A stretch of 64,000 bases of DNA from Eumeta japonica (GCA_005406025.1 BGZK01000222.1:124001-188000); one strand, 5' to 3'; shown: positions 44,605-56,895, numbered from the stretch's first letter. Numbers and translations are program-made. The notes: generated from the letters alone by a model not told the origin.

Positions 44605-45461
44605 ATGTCTTTTTTGAGTATTTTGGACGAAGTAGACAAAAATGTAAGATTTTTAGTAAATAAAAGAATTAAGAGGATAATATTGCTAAACAGACTCAAT
44701 TTTTGGTTATTCCGATGTAAAACTGAAAAATGAAATTTCTACGTTATTATTGCATTGTTTTTGTTTGTCATTACATTTGTTTGTGATGACAAAAATCTTA
44801 AATTTTTTCTTTACTTCTATTTAAACTCAATCTTATTTCTTGTTAGAGTAAACAGAGACTACTAATTTTCATGTAGTATGATTTTAACGTATCACTCTTG
44901 CTTCATTGATATTCGTCATTGCTAAATATGATCTTATTAGTTTTAGATGAAAATTTGGCATTCATTTCATATGTCATTATAACTGTTGTTGATGCCTTCC
45001 CTGTATGCATGCTTATAACAGTTACAAAGTGAGCTAAACGTGAATTCATTTCTGTTGACTTCCTTAATCCCATTTTTAGATTTGTTTTTCGTATTAACTT
45101 TATAAATATTTAACATAATTGAAATATAAAACAAATTTATTTAATACTTTTTTAAACAGTTTTGTATATTCCATTAAAATAATGGAATGGATGGATGATG
45201 GATATGAATGGATAGATGAAATGGAATTATATTTTAAAGGTACCAATACAAAAGTATTGGTACCTTTAAAATATAATTCCTGTAAATGGATGTCATTTAT
45301 ATTTACACTATAATCTATATAAAACATCTTTAATCTTTTACAAAAGAGGTAAGTTTACCAAAACAGTTGACCTTCAGGATAAAAAATTTAAAGAAATATA
45401 CACGCAACTCATTCACTTAAATGAAATAAAAAATAGTGTTTTAATATCTTTAATTTATTGA
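44605..45461 (+). CDS. Candidate two-exon micro-gene, unknown
   Basis: Exon 1 (44605-44643) is ATG plus 12 codons, 'MSFLSILDEVDKN', followed by donor GTAAGA. A compatible phase-0 acceptor (TTGACCTTCAG) precedes exon 2 (45378-45461), which reads 'DKKFKEIYTQLIHLNEIKNS' and seven more residues to TGA. AATAAA follows at about 45480. Together they give a 40-residue, mostly helical, charged peptide; more exons may exist in between. A TATA-like box lies at about 44560. No family was recognised. The order of TATA, ATG, donor, acceptor, stop and poly(A) signal supports it; the small size and lack of homology count against it. Confidence 0.3.
45223..45280. repeat. Perfect 27-bp palindrome, AAAA loop
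   Basis: 45223-45249 (starts GGAATTATATTTTAAAGGTA) is the exact reverse complement of 45254-45280, around AAAA. All 27 pairs match. It lies in the putative intron of the micro-gene and causes mirrored open frames on both strands. Confidence 0.98.
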
Positions 45462-45481
45462 TCTACTGACTACGACAAATA

Positions 45482-46366
45482 AAATAATGAAATAGATGGT
45501 GTGTTTTATGTATAAAAAAAAATTACAGTTATTAAAATTCGGAAATACAATATAAATTGCAATAACGCGTAGAAACTTATATCACGAATTTTGTTGCCTG
45601 CTTTACAATCGAAAATAACAAGGACTCTTGAATTTTAGGTGGCCACTATTTTCATTTTCTCTTTATTTATAAAGAGAAAAACGTAAGGGAAGTATATAAA
45701 GTATAAACAAAATTATATGGGTCTGTATTCCCAAAATTCTACTTCCCTTACTTTAAGCACTTTCACAAATGTTGCTAGTGTATTAAAAAAAAACGTAAAA
45801 TGACCTAACCATTGTTAATACTCATTTTAATACTTTTTTGTTTGTTATACGGAATGAAATATTAGAGACCATTAAAGATTTAAGTACATATCTATTCAAA
45901 GCTCAGTGTTTCTAAGGTGATAATCTATTTTAATGCTCTGATTTAAAACAATATATTATATTCTATCTATCTTCAATAATGTATTCTATTGTTTCTGCTT
46001 TTCTCAAACATGCCTTTTCTCAAAAATAATTATCAACGTTCATATTTTTTCGGAATTAGTAACACTCAATCAAGTCAATCACATTGTCTTGATGTCAAAT
46101 AGAGTTTTTTATATTTGTGAAGTCTTTGTCAATCACAATTTTTAGTTAATTTGAAAAAGTAAGCTATTATTTTCAGTTGAAATATGTATTTTTAATAGTT
46201 ATAGAATTTTGTGATGTTGTAATTCATTGTTTTGTTTATTAACTGTTGATGATATTTTAGTATATAACCACTAATGAAATAATTTTATTATAGGCATATA
46301 TGTGTGTATATATATATACGTAAAAATCTATTCAATTTCAATAAATAAAAACAATTATTTACAAAT
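45482..46366. other. Upstream of the first ZAD gene
   Basis: AT-rich DNA with no gene or repeat recognised. A TA-rich run (46300-46320) lies just before the ZAD gene start. Presumed promoter region. Confidence 0.4.
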
Positions 46367-48794
46367 ATGGCTACAGATGTTGAAGTATGCAAAGCAGTTA
46401 TAAAATACGTCACTGGGGAAGATAAACACATTTGTAAGCTTTGTTTTTCTTCAACTAAAAAATGGGAGATCAGTTTGGATGATTCTGTGATGTTGGCGCG
46501 AGGTTATTGCTCTGAGAATCTTAATTTTTATGATATGTTTGCATATTTGAGGGTAAGTACACAACTTTTAATTTAACATTTTTGAACTGTAATTTACTAT
46601 TATTTTTTTTTTTACACCTTTTTCATAAATAGTGTTACAAATGCTTCTCATTGCAATTAAAACAGCTGTTTTACATCATTAACAAAACTAAAATTTTAAG
46701 CGTAAATTTGGAAAAAGGGATATAAAGTTATATTTTTATCTGACAGTTTTCTACTAGTTATTATAAAAGAAATTACACATTGCGCTTTGATATAATCACA
46801 ATTAGTTTAACTGAATCAAATATCATTTATGAATAAGTAGAAGTCACTTAAAGTTTTAAGGTTGATGTTAAAATTTCACTACTGGCATAGCTTAAAAATT
46901 ATGGATGTGTTTAATTAAAAGTATCCGAGTAACAACTTTACTCATTGTTTTTCGAGTTTGCTGGGGACATGTAATAATTTATCATGGGAAAAGTTGTTTG
47001 TTTTCATTACCAATAATAAATAATTATATGCATAATAATGTTCATATAGTGCCATTTGTTGTTGAGAAACAATGACATAGTAATGATATAAATCTTGTTT
47101 TTCCAAGGACACCACCTGTACACATAAACTTGAAAAAAACCTTTATCAAAATTAAAATTTTCATACAAATTGTTAAGTCAGTTTCTCATAGCCATGTGTA
47201 AGTTTATGTACAAGAATTGCTTAATTTGTAACCATCTATGAAATCATGTTCTTATTTAAATTTGTACAGGTGATAATAAATTATATTAAGAGCAAATGAT
47301 ATGTATATCATTAATACATTGTTATTGTAAAGGTTTATGTTTTTGATCCATGAAATTTAGATGTCACTGTTTTTTAGGTGGGGGATTTTGTCACACTAAA
47401 TTTTATTTTGGATTCTACACATTGAACTGTAATCGAAGTAATGCGGGGTATATTATATTCATTAGAAGAAAAAAAATAACTCAACTCTTAGAGCACTCAC
47501 AGATTTGTGATATAGATATATACGGTTATGTACATTGCGTACAATGCCAAATCATGTTTTTATTTATTTTCAGATCGACTTAGATTCCTCCTTGCCTCAT
47601 GTACTGTGTTTAGATTGTGCCACACTCACCATAAATAGTTATTTATTTCAAAAGCTATGTAATCATTCCAAGGATCAGTGGAAAAAAATGTTAAACTTGA
47701 TAGAGGAAGGATTATCACTCACCGATAGTGTCAAATCCACTACACAATCGTTGTATTTATTTTTGAATAGTACAAAGCCTTCAATTTTTTCTAGTAAAAG
47801 GTCATACAAAGATAAAACGAAAACAGATATTTTACAAAGTATCACAAATATCATTAGAAATAAACATTGTATTAAAAATGATGTGGTATGTGAAGATTGT
47901 GGTATGACTTTTGAATCTCCAGTGCTTCTAGTTAAACATTCTCGCATTCATAATAGATCAGACTTCATGTGTCAAGATTGTGGTAAAAGGTTTTTATCTC
48001 TTGCCTTCCTTAAAAGTCACATTGGAAGAGTTCACACTGAAAAATTAGTGAAATGTTCCAAGTGCAATAAAATGTTTAGTGATCATAAATATTTAAAGCA
48101 ACACTGCAGAATGCATCATGAACCCGTCAAATGCAAAATTTGCTTTATGGAGAGTCCATCAAGGATAGCTCTGAGAACTCATTTGAATTTACATGGCCGT
48201 GGCAATAAATGTCCAAAGTGTAATAAGGTATTACAAAATAAATACTCATTTAGGTTTCATCTTAAAATATGCGGTGTCGAAAAACATATGGAGTTTTTTT
48301 GTGATATATGTGGTAAGGGTTATATTAGAAAAAATGGTCTCCGTTCTCATATTAAAAAGGATCATGGCTTTGGTAAGGTTTACATTTGCCGATGGTGCGG
48401 AAAGAAATTTGATGCAATAAGTCAATTGAAAATACACACGGTGAAGCACACCAAGGAACGTAATTTTTACTGTGAATATTGTGGAGGAAAATTCGTCACC
48501 CATGCAGCTCTTACGTATCATACCAGGTTACATACCGGTGAAAAGCCATATCAATGTAAAGTGTGCCAAGAAAGTTTCATTTCTGCTTCTAGAAGAATGG
48601 AACATATGAAAAGAAAGCATTTGGCTCCACAACAAGAATGTTCTGTATGTAAAGCCAAATTTGTTTTGGCGAATCAACTGAAAAGACACATGGCCAAGCA
48701 TGATAACCCTCACAGCAAACTATATGTATCAAAAGTGAATAAGGATATTGGACTCGATGAATCCACTCTCTTTGTTAATGGAGTTAATATATAG
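46367..48794 (+). CDS. ZAD-C2H2 zinc-finger transcription factor A
   Basis: Two exons: 46367-46552 (ATG, donor GTAAGT) and 47574-48794 (acceptor TTATTTTCAG), joined in phase 0 to give 468 residues. The N-terminal ZAD, a zinc-binding dimerisation domain of insect zinc-finger proteins, has Cys pairs C23/C26 and C74/C77, with the intron between them. A linker (about 105-165) leads to ten zinc fingers (about 168-438). The fifth (CPKCNKVLQNKYSFRFHLKI, then Cys) is C2HC, the others C2H2; a TGEKPY linker joins fingers 8 and 9. The tail has 'NPHSKLY'. It is probably a nuclear sequence-specific DNA-binding protein; targets are unknown. It is one of three local paralogues. The 1,021-bp intron is far longer than in the other two. 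The open frame 48193-48420 is a shadow. Confidence 0.93.
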
Positions 48795-48892
48795 TAAAGT
48801 CCTTGAATAACTTAAATTAAGATAAAGACAATAATATCCTAGTCTACCATTATATAATAAATAATCAGAAATTGCATAATGTATATTTTATA

Positions 48893-48898
48893 AATAAA
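48893..48898 (+). terminator. Poly(A) signal of zinc-finger gene A
   Basis: AATAAA about 100 nt after the stop codon of gene A. Confidence 0.6.
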
Positions 48899-51300
48899 AT
48901 TCTGTAAAAAGTATACTTCTTCATTTAAAATTCATCCACTAAAGGGTGTCTACAATCATGTGATATCAACTTTTTGGAATATAATAGAGAGTTGAAAATA
49001 TTAATAAATGCCGATATAGGTATTTAACAATTAAATTTTTGTGAATAAAGAAAATACATTCATTATTTCCGGACATAGTTCATCTTGATGTCAGTTTGAA
49101 ATTGGAGATATGTTTCTTACTAGTACATATAGCATTTTCTGAAGTTGTGTGTTATAAATAAATTTAAGATGAAATGATAATCTTTATAGTGTAGTTTTCT
49201 TGTAGGTCATGGTGAGTAACACTACCTACAATGAGAGTTTTACTGGTTAGTGGCAAGCAAAAATTGAAAATTATATTTTTTTTAGTTTTTTTCTGTTTGG
49301 TTATGCCAAGGGAAATGATTTGGAATGTTCTCAAATGGTCATCTAACCCTTCACCAACTAGTCGTTTGCTATTTCATCTGTTGCTGAAACAGTTGTGTAA
49401 CTGCTTATTTGACTAATATTGTTAGAGTAACTGGGCTGTCAAAGTGAAGCCACTATATAGAAATTATATGACTAACTGATGATGTTAATTCCAAGTAATT
49501 ATGTAAGCATGTTGTGTACAGAGAGTTAATGTAAGAAGTTAACTCAAAATCATCCATAATGCCTTGATCGCTCCGATCATAGGTCACTCATCGGCAGCTA
49601 TATGTCTACCGTCAGCAGTCGGCGGCCCTCATGACAGTAGGGCCGTTTTCTTCTAAAACAAGACATTAGTGGAATGGTTTAAATCATTATTATTCTTTTT
49701 GGGTTGAATGTATCAAGATAATCATAGCATATTTTTCTGCATAATAAAGGTTAATGTAGTAGTATGTGATATTAGTCTATATGAACCTTAAGTTTTAAAA
49801 TATGGGCTAAAAATATACATAATAATTTCCAAAGTGCATAAAGTATGGTAATATAAAACTTTATTATTTATATAATAAAATAAGGAGACGAGTCATTAAA
49901 TATCAACATGTATTTGGTGAACATAATATTTACACATGATTTGTTAAAAACAACAAATTAAAATGTAATTTTTTTTTTCAATAGGTTCAATCTATTGTAT
50001 GATTTTTCTTTAGAGGTAATTTTAAGATTTGTATAGATACAAAAAAAAATAAAAAGGCGAATCTATTAGTGTAAAAACAGAGTCTATATTGCTAAAGGAG
50101 CAAATAATGTGACTAAGCAACAAATATGGAACCGTATGTTGCTCAGGTCTATATCTCTTAAGAATCACAAAATAATTTATCGAATATTTATTGTAATACA
50201 TGATGGAGCACCTATCATAAATAAACTAAATTTTGCTTATCAAAAATAAAAAAATATCGTAGTTTTTGACATTTTATTTTTGCGTTTATAAAACACTTCG
50301 ACGTCAATAATGAAAGGTGTGAGGAAACTACACTGAATGCAATAGAGTCCTAAACTGTCTGTTGTAGCACTCATTTACCATGGCCGTTTTTGAACGTGGG
50401 CCTGTGCATCTTCTCTTTTTCATGCATCAATGTTAATTATGCAGTACTATGTGAAAGTGCTGTTTTCAACTTATTAATTTTGTCACTCCTTTTTAACATA
50501 CCACAAACTTTTATTAATTTTTTGAATAATTAACTAAGCATGTGGGTCACTCTTTAAGTAGATATGTGTTATCCAAGAATGTTGACACTGAGCAAGTTGA
50601 GGATGTGTTGTCAGTTTCACAAAACAAGTATTGGAATCAAGTACTATAAACTACACAATAATCCTTTTTTTAACATAATTTATCTAATAAACTACCTATG
50701 CTAATGTTGAGTTTCATCAAAAGGAAAAAGATTTGATATATAACATACGGGCAATCGGAAATTTTACAGATTACGTTTATACTTTTGGTGTAATCTGCTA
50801 TAAGAGTTTTGGGTCCAAATTCTTTAATCTAAACAAAATTGTAGAACACTGGACCCCTGCACAGTGAAACAACAAAATCTAATGCTAAATGGCAAATAAT
50901 TGTAGTTGCCTGTCAGAACTACAATTTTGCAACTTATCTATATGAATATGCAGTAAAAAAATTTAAAACAATGTTTACTTCTTATTCTGAAAATTAACAA
51001 ATGATAAAATTATAACCTACTTTTGTCATGAAGACTATAAAAACTAAAGACCAAATTCAATTTCTAATATTTTATTACAGATACAGAGAGATCATTTTTC
51101 ACTGTTTCAAAAATGTGGCAATATTTTAAATAAGATATATCATTAATAAGGATCACAAAAAAGTGACAATAAAATTAAAAGCTTTTTTAATAACATGATT
51201 AAAATTTATCACTTGATTAACATTTAAGACACGTAGGTGATTCCGTGTCACTAATAGCCTGTAACGAGACTAACTGAAGCAACAAATATTTATTATTGAT
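48899..51300. other. Non-coding between convergent genes A and B
   Basis: The tails of A (+) and B (-) face each other across 2.5 kb. Contents: repeat D (49971-50095), a short GC-rich patch near 49560-49650, and a minus-strand fragment related to the 16984/29400 repeat near 50750-50800. The frame at 49231-49416 has no domain. Confidence 0.5.
49971..50095 (+). repeat. Unclassified dispersed repeat D, copy 1
   Basis: T-run head, then 'AATAGGTTCAATCTATTG', 'GATTTTTCTTTAGAGGTAAT', 'TTTAAGATTTGT', an A-rich core and 'ATTAGTGTAAAAACAGAGT'. The same order is seen at 56767-56895. Termini and class are unknown. Confidence 0.6.
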
Positions 51301-52743
51301 TCATTCATCACAATGTTCATGACTTACGTATTCAATGGCGATCTGCTTATTGTAGAGCTTGCTGTGAGGGTCGTGATGTTTACTCATGTGTTTCTTCAAA
51401 AACGACGAGGTCACAAATTTACGTGAACAAATTTCACACATCAAAGTGGGTCCAATGTGTCTGAATTTAATATGTTCTGCTCTCGCAGATGCATTTACAA
51501 ATTTCTCAGAGCAATGAGGACAGTTATATGGTTTCTCGCCCGTGTGTCGCCTTGTGTGATATAATAGTGCTTCCTTGGAAACAAATTTTCCATTACAGAT
51601 TTTACACTCAAAATTTTTCTCGCCGGTATGTTTTATAATGTGTGTCTTTAAATAGCTCGGTGCAGTGAAAGCTTTGTTACACCACTCACAAACATGTGGT
51701 TTGGCATTACCATGAACAAACCTATTATGAACTCTGAGACCGCCTTTTGTGCTGTAGCCTTTTCCACACTGTTCACAAGTATATGGAAATTCAGACTTAG
51801 GTCGAGGTGCATGCGGTTGTAGTAATCCTTGTAGACAAAGTTTTTTGTGTTTTAAAAAGAAATCTTTAGTGTTATATTTCTTTCCACAGTTAGGGCATAT
51901 TTTTTTGTTATGTTTCTCTTCATGAATTCTTAATTTTTCAAGTCCTTCATATGATTTCCCACATACTTTACAGATTAGCAGACCATGAACCCTATCAATG
52001 TGCTCCTGAAGTGCTTCTTTAGAATTCCTGATCTGGTGACACTTGGAACACTTAAATCTGTGGTTCATCTTTATATGACTTTCCAATTCCTCCTTAGAAG
52101 GATAAGTTTCAAGACATTTCTCACAAACCAAAAGGCCATGACTTAAAACTGAGTGATCCTTATACTCGCCTAATGTATTAAATTTGGTTTTACATTCATC
52201 GCATGAATACAATTTTTTAGAGATACTATTTGTTTTCTTATTCTTATTAAGAATTAGTAATCTGCTTTCATCCTGTTCTAGCACTACACATATAGTTTTA
52301 TCTTCTGTTAGATCGCTTACATCTACATCTAAAGTTTTAGTGAGATTATTCACAATGTTCTCAAGAAGTTCATTACATTTTTGGTAATTAATTATAAATC
52401 TGTAACTAGTCAGTGCAGTTTCAGTACAAAATACACAGATTGCATCTAATGCTTTTATTTCACAATCAACCTAAAAAGAAAATATTATTTTAATATCAAT
52501 TTAAAAAAAAAAGATTTTTAAATAAACTTATTGAATGTCTCAAATACTAACCTCTAACCCTAATACTTTATATAGTACTTCTCTAAAGGGTGTAAACAAA
52601 TTTGAGGCAGTATCCACGCAAACAGCGTCGTCCAACTGCAGAAATTCTTCATGAATCTCGCGTAAACACAACCGACAATTACTGTTCTGTTTTTCTGTTA
52701 ATACATTTGATACAACGCTGTTGAAATCTATTTTTACTTCCAT
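51301..52743 (-). CDS. ZAD-C2H2 zinc-finger transcription factor B
   Basis: Minus strand, two exons: 52743-52552 (ATG at 52743, donor GTTAGT) and 52470-51301 (acceptor TTCTTTTTAG), joined in phase 0 around an 81-bp intron, 453 residues. The ZAD has Cys pairs C23/C26 (NCRLC) and C76/C79 (CVFC). Ten zinc fingers follow (about 154-429); the fifth (CPNCGKKYNTKDFFLKHKKL, then Cys) is C2HC and TGEK linkers join fingers 7-8 and 8-9. The tail has 'DPHSKLY'. The upstream start at 52353 is internal: the longer spliced form restores the full ZAD and uses consensus splice sites. Likely nuclear DNA-binding dimer. It is inverted relative to A and C. An antisense frame at 52184-52387 is a shadow. Confidence 0.93.
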
Positions 52744-53844
52744 TTTTTAATGATTTCCTTTATTAAATGATTGACTTTCTAAGGTTCAGTTATTTCACAA
52801 ATATATATAGATAAACTGATTCAAACCAAAAGGCTGCCGCCTTTTTAGGTTTCGTTCAAGAACTAGTAAAGAACTCGAAGCGATTCTGAGCAGTCAAACA
52901 TAGAGAAGTATAAATATGAGTGACATTGTTCATACTTCTCTGTGATCAGTTAACACAGAACAGTTTATGACCCGTGACGTTGAAATAGTGAGAAGACAAC
53001 TATTCTGCCATTATAATTAAAGGCCATCTTTCTTTTTTCCTCCATACGCTTGGCAATTTGTTTGTCCAAGTTTAGCAATCAAAGTCAGTTCTAATAATGT
53101 TAATCTCACACTAGGGTATGTTACATTTTTTTGAGTGTTCACACAATGTTTTCTAGTGGGTATATGACAATGCTCATACAACTTTAACATGCTGTATGCT
53201 TAAAACAATGATCTATGGTTTATCACATTAGACAAAAAATTAAACAGCCATTAAAAACATAAAGAAATAATTACCTTAATATTAAACGTTAGCTTAGAAT
53301 ATACTAACAACTTAACCCTAAAACATAATTTTATCTAACAAACCATACTTAATATGCTAAATCAATATAAACGTTTCAAGCTAGCACACCCTAAATCATA
53401 AACCAAATCACTTATTTAAAGTAAAACATCTGTGTGATTCAAACTGTCATATGCGAAAGTTAACTGCTAACTCTTAAAGTTAAAAACTAAACATCTCAAA
53501 ATATCTATAATCTTAGAGGTATTGGCATTTGAGTTATTAATGTTAAAAATGCTAAAATTTTTAAGATTATCTTAGCTAACTGCCTTTTAACGTATTTTTA
53601 TCTATTTAGCTTTTAACTGTAAGAGTTAACAATTATTTTAAATAAGAGTATAAGGCACACCTCTGTAAGACTAATAATGCAGTAACTACATAGCTAGGAA
53701 ATTTTAATCTACAAATATAATTAAAGGAAAAGAAACTAATAAAAATTTGTATACTTAAAATGAGAAAGCCAACAAATGTTTGAGAGTTGATAACTATTTA
53801 GCGCACTATAAATAAATCATCAGAGGAAATATTGAAAATATTAT
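52744..53844. other. Non-coding upstream of gene B
   Basis: AT-rich. 'CATAGAGAAGTATAAATATGAGTGACATTGTTCATACTTCTCTG'-type text at 52900-52943 forms an imperfect inverted repeat (AGAGAAGTAT / ATACTTCTCT). Presumably holds gene B's promoter. No other gene seen. Confidence 0.4.
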
Positions 53845-54226
53845 GGGAACGTCCATAAACCACGTGGTCATATTTTAGTCTCTCTGGGACTCCTCCCTCC
53901 CCATGTGGCCTCACGTAGCCTTTTCTATGACCCCAACCCAATGGAACGTGGTTTTTTCACGATACATTAATTTATTTATAAAATAAAATAATTAATAATA
54001 AATTAATTTATTAACAGTTTATTTTTTTCAAATAATGTATTTAATTATTTGATTCCTCTTGTTAAATTAAAATCGGGGGTCCTCAAATTATCTTATTCAA
54101 CAAAATTTTCATCTGAAGAAACCACGTAGCTTTGCTCTCGACTCCCCCCTATTACGTGCCTCAGCGTAGCGCTTAAGCTTATCCCTCCCCCCCCTTGGTC
54201 GAGCTACGTAGTTTATGGACGCTCCC
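53845..54226. mobile_element. MITE with 'GTCCATAAAC' ends
   Basis: About 382 bp. The left end GGGAACGTCCATAAACCACG and the right end CGTAGTTTATGGACGCTCCC pair over about 20 bp. Flanks have TAT or TA repeats. Subterminal C-rich tracts (CTCCTCCCTCCCC; CCCTCCCCCCCC) flank an AT-rich centre. The ends share the 'TCCATAAA' core with the MITE at 28492, so the two may be related families. Confidence 0.82.
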
Positions 54227-55615
54227 TATCGTTATAATATATTCGATACTGAGATTTGTTAGATTAGTCGAAAAATATCCCAACTATACTTTTACGTCAT
54301 TTTTAAAGGACTTCAATAAAAGGAGAAATTTCTTTTTGGAGTTTACTCCTTAAGAATCGATTACATATTTAGGCCCGGGTATGGAATTTTATGGGAGTAA
54401 AATCAAGTGTTAGATAAATGACGTTACGCCATCGTCATGGTTACTGGAATAAATAAATCGTCATGGTTACTGTTTACATTTCAATCAATCAGAATGTGAC
54501 AAATATAATTTTCTCCACGAATCATTGTTAGTGTATACAGAAGGGGGTTCAAAACTATTGAAGAAACGTTACCATGAACTTCCACTTATACTTGGTGGAG
54601 ATTTTTTTCAATATTTTCTTAAATGACGAATTAATTGTTTTACTATTAACATAAATAAATGAATTGTGTATTATGCTTCGAATAATATAATAGATGCTTT
54701 CATTTACCATTATACTAATCTATATGTACGATATCATCTTAAAGCAGTAAACTCCATTCGTGCGTCGGAGCTGACACACTTTTTTATGTATCTTTAGCAA
54801 TAATTTCATTGAGGTTTTCTTGTAAATTTTGTTAGTTGGTATGGTATAGTTCGTATGGTAGTTATCAAATCATGCTGCTGAGCTGGTAATGGAAGCCACA
54901 GTACTACTTGACAGTTAGAAGTTAGGGGATAATACTGTGTTTTATCGCCAGAAACTACTTTTCAGTGGCTATTAGTAAAACGTAAAACTTAATACACACC
55001 GAAATAAAAGTACTCTTTAATGTACTCACACATTTTCATTCGTTTATATAAATACATAAATTCAACGTGACAATGGTAACATGAACGCATCAGAACACTT
55101 AGCGATTACCGTAGAAACAGAGTGAATTAATTTAATATGAAAGTAAATAAAAATGTAAACTTTTTTAATATGAAGAATGACTACAATTTACATACTTTGT
55201 ATGAATAATTCGGTAGTTGCACTCCAAGAATATTCAGTACCTGTAATGACTATCAGTGGACAATTAATTCAGGATCGGAATTGCTTTTCCACTTGCTCCG
55301 TAAAAAAGTAAAAGAGAAGCTTGACTTATTTCATCATTCATGGTCTAATGCACATGTAAAGTAGCTAAATGAATTATAAGGTTATAATTACCCAGTAACT
55401 AAAAAATGTACAATAATATAAATTAATAAAAAATTAAATAAAAATCGCTTTCAAAAATTTATTTAAATAGTTGTTTACACAGATTTAAAAAAGAACTAAT
55501 CAGTTTTTTTGGAGTCGTTTCAACTAAAAATAAATCAGATACAATTGTTTCGTTCTAAGAGGAAGATCTCTTTTTGACTCGATATTTAACATTAAATATT
55601 CATGTTTAAATTTGA
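54227..55615. other. Non-coding, AT-rich
   Basis: No gene or repeat recognised between the MITE and the LINE 3' fragment. Confidence 0.5.
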
Positions 55616-55770
55616 TATGTTTTTACTTTTAAACACCCGAAATCGACGAGCTTGCATGAAAAGGTTAATGGACATCAGGGAGGCAGAGAGATATTCTAAA
55701 ATCATACCATGTGGAAATCTATAGTCTCTGCTTATCCTTCTAAGAAACAGGCGTGAATTTATATAATTAT
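55616..55770 (+). mobile_element. 3' end of the 19-22 kb LINE family, 5'-truncated
   Basis: It matches 21757-21880: 'AAACACCCGAAA', 'GCATGAAAAG.TTA', 'ATACCATGTGGAAATCTATA' and 'GCGTGAATTTATAT', followed by an ATT-rich tail. Strong 5' truncation is typical of LINE copies. A minus-strand frame (55592-55816) is antisense. Confidence 0.85.
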
Positions 55771-55949
55771 TATGTTTTACTTTGTTGGTAGCTTTTTTGT
55801 AAAACTTGAGAGCCATTTACCAACCAACTCCGTGGTGTTCATTTATATATTAGTATGCAGGCGAACGGAATCGGATCGTTCCGAACGGAACGGAACGAAA
55901 AAACGGAAAGGCTCGATGAACGGAAAAAGTTAGAATTCTGTTAAATTTT

Positions 55950-56765
55950 TCAAAAGTGGCCTAGAACCACCGAACCAGCTCGTCGATGGCCTTCTGGAGG
56001 TGAGGGCATATGCTATAGACCGTTTTACTGCTCATATATTGCGGTATTGTTTGCAAATAATGCGAGTTGGACGCCTGACGTCAGTCAGCGATGTATCATT
56101 AGTTTACGCGGAGTATAAAAGGGGAGAGAGCGTGGAACCTTAAGGTACTCCCGCTCTAATGAGTCTTCTTGATGAATGTGTACTTCTGTGTAAGAACATG
56201 AAATGTCTGTTGGTGATGTAGGCGTGTATTAAGTGTATCAGACGATCTGAGACTTCTATAAGATAGAATTTATGAATGAGGCCTGCGTGCCATACCCTAT
56301 CAAAGGCCTTAGCTACGTTGAAAAAGACAGCTACTGTCTTTTTCTTGATTTTGAAGCCCTCCGCGATATACTCGACTAGTCGGAGGGCTTATTGGGGGCA
56401 GGAGTGGTTTGGACGAAATCCGAACTATTCGTTTATAATAAGGCCTTTATCGAATAGGTGCTCGCTAAGTCGTGCTTTCAAAATCTTTTCATAGAGTTTC
56501 CCTAGACCACTCAAGAGGCTGATTGGTCTATAGCTGGCTGGGAGGTTGCGAGGTTTCCCAGGTTTATAGATACCGAGTACCTAGGCTTCGTTTCAAGCGG
56601 GAGAAAAGTGACAGGTCACGCATTGAAGATTGCAACTAGCAGTGTCAACAATGGTAGAGGAAAACATTTGATAGCTTTGTTACTTATATCATCAAGGCCC
56701 AGTGCCTTTTTGGTTTTTAAATTCTTAACGAGTTTTGGATCTCGTTAAGTGAGATGGAGGGCTGA
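55950..56765 (-). mobile_element. Jockey-like LINE fragment (reverse transcriptase)
   Basis: On the minus strand this is the same RT region as 62900-63700. Shared plus-strand text includes 'GCGAGTTGGACGCC', 'GTACGCGGAGTA'-like (GTTTACGCGGAGTATAAAAG), 'CAAAGGCCTTAGCTACGT', 'GCTGATTGGTCTATAGCTGG' and 'ATCAAGGCCCAGTGCCTTT'. The encoded blocks cover 'KALGLD' through the PQGS/FADD region in decayed form. It is an older, more diverged copy, truncated at both ends. The plus-strand frame 56276-56494 is a shadow. Confidence 0.85.
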
Positions 56766-56766
56766 T

Positions 56767-56895
56767 AATTTTTTTTTAATAGGTTTAATCTGTTGGATGA
56801 TTTCCCTATGAAGGTAATTTTAAGATTTGTTCACACTTTAAAACATTAAATAAAAAAAATTAACAAGATAACTCCATTAGTATAAGAACAGAGTT
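56767..56895 (+). repeat. Unclassified dispersed repeat D, copy 2
   Basis: Matches 49971-50095 ('AATAGGTTTAATCTGTTG', 'GAAGGTAATTTTAAGATTTG', 'CATTAGTATAAGAACAGAG'). It directly abuts the Jockey fragment, so one may have inserted next to or into the other. Confidence 0.6.

Noticed and set aside
48193..48521. Open frames overlapping zinc-finger gene A
   Set aside because: Alternative-frame and antisense shadows of the zinc-finger coding sequence.
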